Source: Chlamydoabsidia padenii (lineage: Eukaryota > Mucoromycota > Mucoromycetes > Mucorales > Cunninghamellaceae). From it: 64,000 nt of DNA. The position numbers and the translations under genes were made by a program. Under the pieces are notes generated by a model that ran no database searches, was not told the origin of the DNA, and saw only the letters and a program-made list of their open reading frames with translations. Positions 1 to 11,874 of this stretch are shown in pieces. Every line of letters begins with the position of its first letter. The stretch's first letter is position 1. The stretch spans positions 26,874 through 90,873 of the forward strand of contig JAIWND010000061.1 of the NCBI GenBank assembly GCA_025330725.1. The letters run 5' to 3'.

Positions 1-1265
1 GAGGACCCAATATCTAAGATATATATATATATATATATAAAATAAAATAAAATAGCAAATTAGAGTTTGGATCATGTATGCAATCCCACTCTTACCTTTG
101 TCGTACACCATCCCAAACTCCCTTTTCATCAGCAGTAGGGATTTCCATTTCGACATAGTCAGTATTCAGGCCAAATTCCCGAAGATCCACTTCAGACACA
201 CGGCAATAGATATCGTGGAAGAATTGATTGGTGGCACCTAAACCATTAAACCAAGTATAAATCCCATCGGTATTCAATATATTAGGCACGGCATCATGGA
301 AGGCACGAAGGTCATCATAGAATTCTAGTTGGATAAAGAAAGAGAGGTTAAAAATAGTTATGATAAGTATAACAATTTTACTTACCACCATAAGTGTCAA
401 AGAAGATCCCATCAAAGGTAGTTGTCAAAGTAGGTACCACTTCTTGCCATCGACCAAATAAGATTGTCACACCAGGTTTTTGATCCCAACCAAGTTTCTT
501 CATATGAGCATAAACATCAGGATGAGCTTCAATGATATAATGATTTCGAGGTTTATATTTTTGTAATTCCATATCAATGAGACCGAGACCAAAACCCACA
601 TTCAATACATCCAATCCTTCCTTGGGACACATCACTTTAGCATGTTCCACCATCAAAGGACCTTCCCAGCCCATCATTACCGCATCGTCATTGGCATCCA
701 TCAACTTGTTATCGTCATAGTGTAACTTTTGTTGTAAATATTCTTCATTCGGGATGTCTTGTTCGTCGTCGTCTTCCTGTCGTTTAAAGGCATTCTTCAT
801 GGCCCGGATCACCAATTCCGAGCGGACACCTTCGTTCACCAGACATTCATAGATTTCCTTGTGTCCATTCTTGAGCGCCAATTCTCCTGCCGTCACTTCA
901 TTCTTGTCCACCAAGTTGTAGGGATGTCTTTGGGACAATAAGTATTCCACCATAGGCAAATGACCAGCTTCCGCCGCATAATGAAGGGGGGTACGACCTT
1001 GTTCAGTAGCATCAAAACAGACATCCGCATCCTTTTCACCCACCAATACCTTGACTTGATCCAAATCACCAGCCACTACTGCTTTGATCAAACTTTCACC
1101 AAGTGCCATATCTTGTTCGTTGTATCCAGTTTCTTGTTCTTCATTATCGGCAGCAGTTTCTTGTTCTTGAGGATTCGTAGAGGGTTCGTCTTGATCCGTC
1201 ACAATTGTATCTTCGTCAGACTTTTGGCGTTTAGTGATTGGTTCTTCTCGTGAGGTATCCATCAT
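1..1265 (-). CDS. RMT2: Protein arginine N-methyltransferase 2 (RMT2), partial at left edge
   Basis: Type IV arginine methyltransferase family, which in yeast modifies the delta-nitrogen of an arginine in ribosomal protein uL11 (family knowledge). Exons on the minus strand are 1265-386, 324-96 and 13 to beyond base 1. Both introns have GT-AG ends and keep frame. The first ~50 residues are acidic; ankyrin-type repeats follow at about residues 55-150 (GRTPLHYAAEAGHLPMVEYL). The methyltransferase fold comes next, with the SAM-binding NVGFGLGLID and later FFDTYGEFYDDL across the first junction. The last exon resumes as RYWVL, the usual RMT2 C-terminal motif, then leaves the window. At least 374 residues are visible; only the extreme C-terminus is missing. 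Either of two adjacent ATGs at 1265/1262 could start it. Identity is confident. Confidence 0.9.
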
Positions 1266-1633
1266 GTAAAAGCAAAAGAGAGAGAGAGAGAGCGAAGGAA
1301 AAGGAAAAGTTTTTTAAAAAAAAAAAAAAAAATTGCATGGCGGCATTTGAAAATGATCTCCACCTGGATCCAAACTGTAGTTTGATCAAACTGACAGATA
1401 TGTCTCGAATTAAAAGTATGAACACAAACGGGTATATATTAAACATATATACTGATTCCAAGTTGGGTTGTTGGTGGTGTCTAGTTGGTTGTATGTTGAG
1501 GATTTATTAATTCACTGACCAGTCGAAGCGTGGCACACAAAAACCAATTTTGAAATTCCGAAATATCTCTAAAAAAAAAAAGTTCATGTGGGAATGTCTT
1601 TGGTTCTCTCTTTCCCTCTTTTATAACTTGACC

Positions 1634-2354
1634 ATGTCCGTCTTTGAAATAACTGACCTACTTGATAGTAAGTAAAACACTTGAAATATAAACAAGACTA
1701 ATCAAGGGTATTAATAAAACACACAACTCTTTTGTTATACTGTTATAGATTTATCACAACTTGATACCCATCTTTTCAAGTCAACACAACAATCGTTGGA
1801 ACTAGATATACACGCCTTTGTCTCCACCTTTGACGTAAGTCCACACGAAATTTAAGCCTTGATCTCATTGTTTACTTGTAGGATGAAATAGATACTTCTT
1901 CAGGTATCAACCACACACCACACATCAGCCCCGATGATCTTGCCACGACTTTTATCCAACTCAACAATTGTCAACTACACCTTGATCTGGCGAAGAAACA
2001 GCAAAACATAGGCAACTGGGACTTGAACAATGAACGTAAGTAATACAATACTTGGGACCATTAACATACACCAACTCTCTCTCTTATTGGTTAGTGAATG
2101 ACATGAAACAAACGATGGGTCAAGTCAAAGACATCCTCAACTCACAAGAACAAAAGAAATCAACCGTGCTCTCGCCTTTGGAAACACAACGACAACAATT
2201 CCTTGATGAATTACAGCAACGACGAAAACAACAAGAACAAGATATACAGCGGCAATACGATAAACTAGAGGAACATTATGCAAAGAAAACACGTGAATCT
2301 ATCTATCAAAACCTTGTGGGATCCAACGCCTGGCTAAATGAACATCGGTCCTAA
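1634..2354 (+). CDS. Small coiled-coil protein, possible BLOC-1 subunit 5 (Muted)-like
   Basis: Four exons: 1634-1667, 1749-1834, 1882-2035, 2095-2354. All junctions are GT-AG and phases agree, giving 177 residues. The start MSVFEITDLLDN is the first ATG of the chain. The N-terminal part (ITDLLDNLSQLDTHLF, then HAFVSTFDDE) and the long charged C-terminal helix (LDELQQRRKQQEQDIQRQY) have the spacing of the Muted/BLOC1S5 family, which acts in endosome-lysosome sorting. The resemblance is to pattern only, so the assignment is tentative; any small coiled-coil adaptor would look similar. No signal peptide or membrane segment is seen. It lies head-to-head with RMT2, with about 370 bases between the two start codons. 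Confidence 0.75.
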
Positions 2355-2450
2355 TCCCTCATATTAAATAATTAGTTACCACCTTCCCCCTTTATTTTTA
2401 GCGTAGATTTCTATATACCTTAACACTTATATATATATATATATACATAT

Positions 2451-2492
<42 letters not shown>

Positions 2493-4470
2493 CAATAAAA
2501 ATGGTGTTTTGTGATGATGAAAACGAAGGGGGGCACAAATCTGCATTTGGAAATATCAAGGGAAAACGAAAAAAGTAGAGTATTGCATGAATAGAGTTTT
2601 TTTCTTTAATTGCCATGACCAAGGAGAGGAATTGGAACTACTTTATATTGTCTTACGCCCCGAGCATTGATCTAATTCACTGTAGATCGATGAAGTGTAA
2701 ACAGACTTCAAAGGGGATGAGGGAATGTCTCAGGGGATAATCCTTTTTTCTTTTAACCTTTCATTTTATTGTAGTTTTGACTATGATGGTTCCTTTTCAC
2801 ATACGGATCATTCTCCTTTTACTTGCTCCTTCGAAACGATGAGCGGGATTTGAATGTTTACTCGATGTAAAGTTTGCATAGTGTAACATACAAGGTAGTC
2901 CCTATTCATCAATGGCATGATCCTAAAGAAGCATGTATGACAAAAGAAAAACAGCCAAAAACAACATTTATATGAAATGTAGGATAATGTGATAGTTAAT
3001 GAAAAAGGGAGGGAAAAGGAGAAGTATGATGCTTCGGTAAAGTATCCCCCCATATTTGGACACAAACCTTTTTCCGGGGTATTCCAAGTGAAGCTCCTTA
3101 TTTTGGAAGCAAAAAAAAAAAAAAAAAAAAAGAAAGTATGTGTATGTTATTAGAGAAACAGAGTCGTTGCCTTACCCTGCATTTTATGGGGTCAAAGCAT
3201 GTAAATACATATTGACCTGTTTATAGCATATAAACGATGGAGATAGCATGCCTTTCTTGCATGAAAAACAACTATATAGGCGTAAAAAAAGAAGAGTTTA
3301 TCCCTTCTAGGGATATGGATAAGAATAATCTTGATTTTTTGACTTCTTCAAATGGAAGGTTTGTAAAATAAAGCTAGGACCATCGTTTTCCGTGTGTATT
3401 TACCATCTCCTCAACTTTCTTTTAAAGGGACTCTATCTCTATTCCTCTATTTCTAATCAGAACAAGCCAAACATCTAGTTATTTATAACTCATTAGATAT
3501 AATAAGCATAAATATAACATTGATTGATTAAGACAAGAAGACAAGTAAGAAATCAACCCCACTTTCATGGACTCCGTTATCACCGTGATGATGACCCCTG
3601 AATCGGGCGGAATTTGAATTCCGCATATGTCCGTGTCTAATTCATGTACAATTCCTTATACCCAGATCACTCCAAAAGAAGGAGAGTGAGTTAAAAATTA
3701 AAATCCAAACGTAAAAAAAAACAAAAAAAAACAATGCATAAATGGGATAGTTATAATAGAGACAGTGCAATAGGAGAAGATCAACAACTTGATCCCAAAC
3801 AAGAAGAACCGTTTCTTCATTCATGACGGGATTTAAAATGTTGGGTGTTTTTCAAATCCGAGGCATAATGTATGCGCACAAAACGGTAATTTTATTAGTT
3901 GATTTTTTTTTTTAGAATACAAAGTATGATGAGAGGGAGGAGTGTATATAAAAGGGAGAAGCAGATATTGCATTATGATTAAAATAGAATAGGGCATATA
4001 TGATAAAAAGTGACGGGTTGGATCTGGGTGGAATAGGTGGGGAAAAGGGGAAGGAGAGGAGACGGGGAGAGAGGAGAAGATTATATAGCTAGAGTACTAT
4101 TGTTTAAATGGTGATATAATTCGAATTAGAGAGAGAGAGATGGAGGGGGGACAAATGGCATATACAAATTGGATTATGGAAGATGATATAGTAAAGAGAG
4201 TAAATGAGTGACAGCATAAAGAGGTATAATTGGGGGAGGGGAAAGTATTAAGATAGATATATGCTATATATACAAGTAAAAAGATGAAGAGGAGAAAAAG
4301 AGGAGAAGAGAGAGAGAGAAGAATGAATGGTGCAGGGTATGTTGAAGAAGGGGAGAAGGGAGAGGAGAGCACTAGTAGTAATGATCAAGAGAGGAATAAT
4401 AAATAAAAAAAGTGAGAGGAATAAAAGAGTGTAAAGGAGTTTCTATTCTAAATCCAAGAGACTTGATGTT
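2355..4470. other. Gene-poor spacer with microsatellites
   Basis: About 2.1 kb without a supportable gene. It holds an (AT)n tract near 2430-2450, a (GT)n tract at 2453-2490, a 21-base poly(A) near 3110, and GA-rich stretches at 4030-4460 that may belong to the 3' end of the zinc-finger gene. A perfect inverted repeat with arms GCGGAATT/AATTCCGC lies at 3607-3624, and CGGGATTTAAAA lies near 3828. Both match the promoter-like element discussed in the findings, which hints at an unrecognised transcript here. The open frames I read on both strands are low complexity. Confidence 0.6.
2453..2490. repeat. (GT)n microsatellite
   Basis: Nineteen uninterrupted GT units directly after an (AT)n run, in the spacer downstream of the coiled-coil gene. 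Confidence 0.95.
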
Positions 4471-5402
<932 letters not shown>

Positions 5403-5920
5403 TTATGTTTTTTGAGAAAGTGAGAGAGATAGAGGAGAGAGAAGGATGGAAATAGTTCACAGACATTTTTTTTTCTTTTACGTTATTTTTCGCATTCCGC
5501 TCCCCCCAAAATTTTAGGGGGGAGAGAGATCACGGGGTTCGGTATAAAGGTCAATATAAAAAGCCTGTAGGACAGAATTGCTGCATAATTGTAGCCCCGC
5601 CTTCACCCAAAAGCTGCAAAGCACATCCAAAGCAAGTATTTGGATATGGAAATGAGGTGTTGCTCTTTTTTTTTTCTGACAGGCATACTACCCGTTTTTC
5701 TCCTTCTTTTTATGATCGTCTCCCTCATACCTCTTAACACCATTTTTTTCTTTTCCTTTGATATATACCGAGACCCTCTTGTCACAAATTTACTGTTTTC
5801 TTTTTGAATTCCAGTTCTACTAGTATCTCCCTTTTTCCTTAGGAGACAAATCCAAAAGAGGTGTCGTCTCTTTAGTCAAATATATTCATAAAGTGAGTCT
5901 ATATGATAGATGGGTCCTTT

Positions 5921-6088
5921 TTATGCACTCCGATAGTTAAATTTGATTGCCAATACCCGAGATTCAAAGCTGTCATCATCCATCTTTTGTTTTTGTTTTG
6001 GTCGATCATGTAAATAGAACAGGATATTGAGTGGTGTATTACCTGTAAGAGTAAGAGACCAAAACAAGGTACTGTTCATAATAACCAT
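5921..6088 (-). CDS. Small hypothetical ORF, 55 aa
   Basis: A single frame MVIMNSTLFW...ending FNYRSA, reading with a hydrophobic N-terminal half and a charged middle (DRPKQKQKMDDDS). A GT-AG pair inside the frame could also splice out 30 bases, so the exact form is unsure. Two copies of the promoter-like element (TTCGAATCCCG and TTTGAATCCCGAC, 6190-6220) sit about 100-130 bases upstream of the ATG, the usual spacing elsewhere in this window. No homologue is recognised. It could equally be the last exon of an unassembled gene. Confidence 0.3.
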   Translation of the reverse strand: MVIMNSTLFWSLTLTGNTPLNILFYLHDRPKQKQKMDDDSFESRVLAIKFNYRSA

Positions 6089-6425
6089 CTCCTTATTGAT
6101 GAAAGAAAGTGAGATCGAAAGGTTCACTGGCGTCCTTCCCCCCTATTGTTCCATCTTTTGCATCACACGCCTTTTCTTTTTAATGCACGTTCGAATCCCG
6201 AAAATATTTGAATCCCGACACATGATTATCATCTCCTACTCTTCCCATGATTCATTCATATCCTTGATCCAAGTTTTTATATCCAACCCTTGTTTTCTTC
6301 ATTGTTTTCTGTTCATATTATATACACAACGAGGAAAGAGTGGTAGAAGAAAAAAAAAAAAAAAAAGAGCAGGAGACTAACTAAGAAAAAGATGGGAAAA
6401 AAAGGGAGCGGTGATCCAATTTTTC

Positions 6426-6855
6426 TCAGCTGGTTGATGAATGGAATTGGACGCACTGACAGTTTGAGATACATTTCCCGTTATCATATTGTGCTACCTT
6501 TTTCTTGCGCCCAACATCATTGGTAAAGGCATCTAAATCAAACTTGGCAATTCCTACTAATGGACAAACACCTATCAGAGCACAAGCCATGGGAAAAGTA
6601 ATGACTTCATAATTTAAACGTGGATAATAATTGTTCTAAATGATCTTTGTGTCACTTTTAACTCTAGTATTTGACTAAAGGGAGGAAAAAATAGGGCGGA
6701 AGTAATGTACACCTTACCCCCTGAAAATCCATTTGCCATATAGGCTTTCCATTTTGACAGGTACTCTGCCGAAAGAAGAGAAAAAAGAAAGAAAGAAAGT
6801 ATAAGGATCATTATCTTTTTGGTATTGTCGTATGATAACTAACTATCATCATCAT
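6426..6855 (-). CDS. Hypothetical small Cys-containing membrane protein
   Basis: Proposed minus-strand exons are 6855-6844 (MMMI, donor GTTAGT), 6765-6718 and 6635-6426, all in phase 0, giving 89 residues. The middle exon reads STCQNGKPIWQMDFQG and the last carries a hydrophobic stretch (VITFPMACALIGVCPLVGIA), then a charged segment and a Cys cluster (GKCISNCQCVQF) before the stop. The first exon is the weakest part of the model. A copy of the promoter-like element (CGGCGGGGTTTGAAAA on this strand, about 6966-6981) lies ~110 bases upstream of the ATG. I do not recognise the family. The reading frame looks like true protein rather than random sequence, but the gene is unproven. Confidence 0.4.
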
Positions 6856-7367
6856 GGTGAACCTTCTATTTCCATAGAAGACCCCGGATGGATTCTTCTT
6901 ATTGGTGATCCACCACTCTGTTGGTTCTTCCCCACATTTTTTAGCTTTTTAGCTCAAACTTTCCTTTTCAAACCCCGCCGTTTGAATCTAAAGTTAGAAT
7001 GCTTTGCTCATAATCAAATCAAAGTGATTCAATGTCAAACAGTTGTCTCTGAAAAAAAAAACAGATAAATTTTGTCTTACAACTCATTGCCGTTTAAAAC
7101 GTGGTGCTGCATGATGGGGAAGTAACAAGATGAAGATCTGTCTTTAAAATTTAAACCCCGCCCATTAGACAATCTCTTTTTTTTTTCAAACTGAAGGATC
7201 GATCTACGAAAAAGAGTCTTAATAAAGGGAAAGAAAGTAACAGATATTCCATTATTTGATTTTTGCATGAACACGCTGAAAGAAAAAGAGACCTGACTAG
7301 GTGAGTCCCTTTCCGGAGATTGAATCATTCTGACTGGCTTATAATTTCGCTAAAGAATGGGCCAGGA

Positions 7368-7380
7368 TTCAAATCCCGCC
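7368..7380 (+). promoter_or_regulatory. Promoter-like element TTCAAATCCCGCC
   Basis: Matches the recurrent element of this window and starts 95 bases upstream of the HIBCH-like ATG. Confidence 0.5.
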
Positions 7381-7462
7381 TTTTTTTTCCCTTTCTTCTT
7401 TGTCCTTCTTTGTCTTTTATATCCTTCAATCAACCTTCCATCAACTTTTTATACTCAAGTAG

Positions 7463-9022
7463 ATGCGACTTTTAAACCAACTTTTTTCAAAACCATTACT
7501 CACTCTGACCCACCACCGTCTCCCCTGTGCCCCTACCACTAACAAGTCTATTCACACGAATCCGGTAAGTCCCGGTTTTAAAATTTGATAACGCCAAAGG
7601 GAAAACCCAACTCATGAACTTCTCTCTCTCTCTCTCTCTCTCCTTTTTGTCTATAGTTTGCCTTGAATGATCAACCTAAACAAGAAACATATATCCCAAA
7701 GGTAAGAAAGTAAGTCGTCAACGACCCTTTTTTTCACTAAACTCCCCCCCCCGTTTCTTTATTTTACAGGCCCATGTACTCCATCACAAGATATCAGGTG
7801 CTCGTCTCTTCGTCCTCAATCGACCTCATAAACTAAACGCATTAAACCTGGCAATGGTACGAAATATTGCCCCTCAACTCAAGGTAAAACTATATACACA
7901 TACATAAAGAAAAGGTCTGTTTTGGAACCCGATCCTTTTATTTTATTTGTGATAGGCATGGGATGTATCTAAATTGGCCAAGGTGATTCTGATGAAAGGT
8001 GCTAACGAAGGAAAGTTTAGTGTGGGTGATGATGTATTAGGTAAGACAATAAAACAGAAAGAATGATGCTTTGTTTATTCACCTGATATATTGATCACTC
8101 TTGTAGAAATCATTGATAAGGTCAATTCAAAGGATCCAGATGCATTGTATTACTTTAAAGAAAAGTCCGCATTGATACAGATGATTGCTACCTTGTCCAC
8201 TCCCTATGTCTCTCTACTGGATGGTTATGCTTGTAAGTAGTAAAATAAAACAAGGTCTAATTCTCATTCTTTTTACTTTACTCTGTTTAGTGGGTGGTTC
8301 TTTAGGTTTATATGCCCATGGTCCTTTTAGAATCGCCACCGAAAAAACGATATTCTCTATGCCTGAACCTGGTCTCGGGGTTATTTTTAATGCTGGTGCT
8401 AGCTTCTTCTTGCCTAAACTGGACGGTGGTATTGGTACTTACTTGGCATTGACTGGATCAAGACTGGAAGGTATCGATACATTGTAAGTAGAGAGATTGG
8501 GCTTGTTGTATACAAAAGGGTGGGAACTAATCGAGGTAAAATAGTTATACAGGTATTGCAACACATTATATTCCTTCATCAAGATTAGATGCCCTGGAGG
8601 ATCGACTGATAGATTTGGAAACTTCAGAACATGATATCATTCAACGGGTATTGGAAAAGTTTGTTGATCCTCTACCAGCGAAAAGAATTGGATTCTCACA
8701 ATCAGTCAGGGAATCTATTGACAGGTAAAAAAAAAAAAAAAAAAAAAAAAAGAGGGGGGAAATAATAGGAGAAATACTCATCTTTTATGATTATCTTATT
8801 TCTTTGAATAGGTGTTTTAATCATGATCGACTGGAAGATATCATCAAGGCACTGGACAAAGAAAAACAAACCACTTGGACAAGGGAAACTAGACACAAGC
8901 TATTATCCATGTCACCAACCAGTTTGCGGGTCACACTGAAAGCCTTACGGAAAAGTAAAAACATGTCTCTCATCGATTGTTTGAAAATGGAATTCGACTT
9001 GATGCAAAAGTTTTTGGTAAGT

Positions 9023-9055
<33 letters not shown>

Positions 9056-9488
9056 AAACTGATTCGAAACAAAACTTTGATTATAGGTCACCAAGGATTT
9101 CCATCAAGGTGTAAAAGGTAGTCTGTTGAACAAACCAAGGAAAAAGCCAGAATGGGATCCACCAACATTACAGGATATCACAGACGAAGATGTGGAACAA
9201 CTCTACTTTACCAAGCCATCACCCAACTCACTCAACTTACCATCTGATCTGGATTTACACACTTATTCTTACTCTCGCTTCTCTTTACCAACCGAGGAGG
9301 ACGTTCATCTGGCAGTGACAGGACAAGGATCTTTTGGGCCACTGGAGACCACACAAGAGGTCATACAATGGTTCGAAAAGGGACACAAGAACAAGGCAGG
9401 TGTCAAGGAAAAGGTGACTGATATCTTGGAACGTAAAACTACTCTAATCTTTGACAAAAGTGGCAAACAGGTACTTTATTGGAATTAG
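7463..9488 (+). CDS. Mitochondrial HIBCH-like protein of the crotonase family (Ehd3/mS47-type)
   Basis: Nine exons: 7463-7564, 7657-7701, 7770-7883, 7956-8040, 8107-8232, 8291-8483, 8545-8724, 8812-9016, 9087-9488. Phases agree throughout; 483 residues. The N-terminus (MRLLNQLFSKPLLTLTHHR) is a typical mitochondrial presequence. Crotonase core: VLNRPHKLNALN, LGGSLGLYAHGPFRIATE, and the HIBCH-specific GIATHYIPSSRL and DFHQGVKGSLLNKP. Canonical 3-hydroxyisobutyryl-CoA hydrolases have AFCAGGD and MPE...FPDVGGGYF; here these read KFSVGDD and MPEPGLGVIFNAGASFF, so the expected catalytic Asp is Asn. That and the length fit yeast Ehd3, which also serves as mitoribosomal protein mS47. It may be structural rather than an enzyme (inference). 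An element copy lies at 7368-7380. Confidence 0.85.
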
Positions 9489-11737
9489 GCTACTTGATCA
9501 TATATATTCCCCCCCCCACTCTAGAATTCCCTCTTTTTTATCCATTGTCTTAATAGTCAACAGTAGCGTAGTTTCATCTTTTGTGTATTATCTTTGTAGA
9601 ATAATAAAAACATAATTCCTTTTACTTGATTATTTAAAAAACACAGGCTGTTGTCATTCTATTATTTAAAACATATACTTGTCTCCAGTTATAAATGTAT
9701 GATGGTCATTGGCATGAACGCCGATCCCTTGATTGTAATCCCGATTTTTAAAATCCCGCTCATGGGAAAGTGATGGGGTTCCCACATTCTTTTTCTCCTT
9801 TTCTCTCTTCTTCTTTTATTATTCTCAACACGACCCTCACTGTAGGTATCCACCAACATTAAACTTTACTATACTCTCAAACTATATACTAACAGCTAAC
9901 AACGAATATGTTTTTCTTTCATTAGGGTTCCTTTTCTTTGGTTTACGTTAATGAACTTGGTGCTGTCAATTCACTACTTGTAACGACCATCAAGCCAAGG
10001 AATGTAAAATTACTTGCGCGTTTTGTTTTTAGGGAACTACATATAATCTACTGATCTGCTTTTGCTTCTCATGCTTTTGTCTTTAACGCTTCCATACAAA
10101 CTACTTCTTGGTGACTCTGTGTGGATATGCTCCTGTATATATCTCTTTTAGGTCGATGCTGCTTTATCTATTTGGGTATGAAGAAAACCACGGAAACAAC
10201 TATCAACTTTACATGGTGGGTAGCACAACTATTCTAGAAAAAGGAAAAGACGCGGTGACGATGTGGCGATGATAGGACTCTATAACGGGTGAGGGGGGGG
10301 GATCAACAATGACATGATATCACCTTCTTAATGTCAAATCATATTGAATGGCGGAATCAAAAATGCTTTGATCAGGTAAGCTGTGCCTTATCATACATAC
10401 TATTATCGGCTCATCTCCTTGATTTTTTTTTTTTATAGAACTGACTCGGTGGATCTACAACGGGTAAAAGATTCTCGGATTACCTCCTTCTTTTTTCATT
10501 ATCCCCTTCATCCCCCTCATTTTATTAATGCCTATTTGCCTTTATTTTAACTAGAATCAGTAACAAACATTCTTTACACCTGGCATAATCAATATGTACC
10601 TATAATATCAGATCTGGTAGCAACTTTTATATGATAAACAACAATGTATTCTAGATCGATCCACGGCAAAAACAACCCATGTAATCAATACATCTTACCT
10701 TTATAAACAATATCAGCACATACTATTTACAAAGAACCTTACGCCAGACGACATGATATGCTACGACCTTACCTTCTTTAATAATGCAGCCTGATGCGAT
10801 GAATAGATTGATGACATACAAGATGGCAAACTTGGTTGTGTGTGGTGAGTTGACACTTTTAAAACTAAAAAAGAATAAAGGAGCTTATCACATTGAACCT
10901 GTTTTACTTTTGCAGTCTTTGATATACCATCATGACCATACTGTAGACCAAGCATACTCCTGATCAAGAATTCCGACTGTTATAGGTGAAGGGTGAAGGG
11001 GACGGGGACTACTTTATGCTAAAACGTAAGTAAACTTTTAACAAAAAGGATGATGAAAACGACAATAACCAGATGATTAACAGAATACTCTCTTCTTCTT
11101 TTTTTTTTTTGTAGTATCATACTTGTTATATGACCAGATCTAAAGCGGGGTTAGGAAATCAGGTAAGAGTATTGGCTATAGAAGGATGCAAAGATACATA
11201 TACTAACCTCTATCTCTATCTCACATACACTAGCTCTCTTCTCTCTTTCTCCTTTTTTTCTTTTCTTTTTTTTTTTTTTATTTTTAGGTATAGGCATTGC
11301 ATTGCAATTGAAAAAATGGCGTTAGGTGCTTGCTGTGGATGATCTATTAGATGAAATGCTTTGGGGTTGGTGCTCACATCTTCCATGACAGCATCGATCA
11401 ACTATCAACAGGATAAACGACAAGGGCAACAAAAATGGGTATATAACTTACTGCATCTGTACATAATCGCCACCTATCGTTTGCATATTTTTGGAATCAA
11501 ACTCGATTGGGATACAATGTTTGTTTCCAACAACGATCAGTAATACTAACCTCTGTAGTTAGTTACTTTTTTATATCCCTTTTATTTTTTTTTGCTTGGA
11601 TTTTAATCATAATAAAACACCTCTTCTCCTTCTTTGTCTGGTTGTTTTTAACGTGCTTGTTAAATATGAATGGGGGCGTGTATTTAAGTGTCTACCGTGC
11701 TGAAAAACTTGTTTCAACAACGCATACGCAAAAAAAA
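9489..11737. other. Unassigned region with protein-like fragments
   Basis: No intact gene could be assembled. Several frames look coding and are flanked by splice-like ends: 9926-10054 (GSFSLVYVNELGAVNSLL...), about 10152-10270 (SMLLYLFGYEENHGNNYQLY...) and 11115-11162 (YHTCYMTRSKAGLGNQ). They stop early and phases between them do not agree. A double element copy (CCCGATTTTTAAAATCCCGC, about 9740-9759) precedes them, as in front of real genes. This is either a decayed gene or one with introns I cannot resolve by eye. Confidence 0.4.
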
Positions 11738-11750
11738 TCGGGGTTTAAAC
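11738..11750 (-). promoter_or_regulatory. Promoter-like element TCGGGGTTTAAAC
   Basis: Reverse-orientation copy about 125-137 bases upstream of the ATG of the coiled-coil membrane protein. Confidence 0.4.
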
Positions 11751-11874
11751 TTGACAATCAAAAGTAGAAAAAGGGTCCGCAAAAGAAAAAATACTTTTTT
11801 TCTTCTTTTTCTTCTTTTTCTTCTTCTTCTTTTCTTTGTCTTTATACTATAAATTTACCAACACATACACCAAT

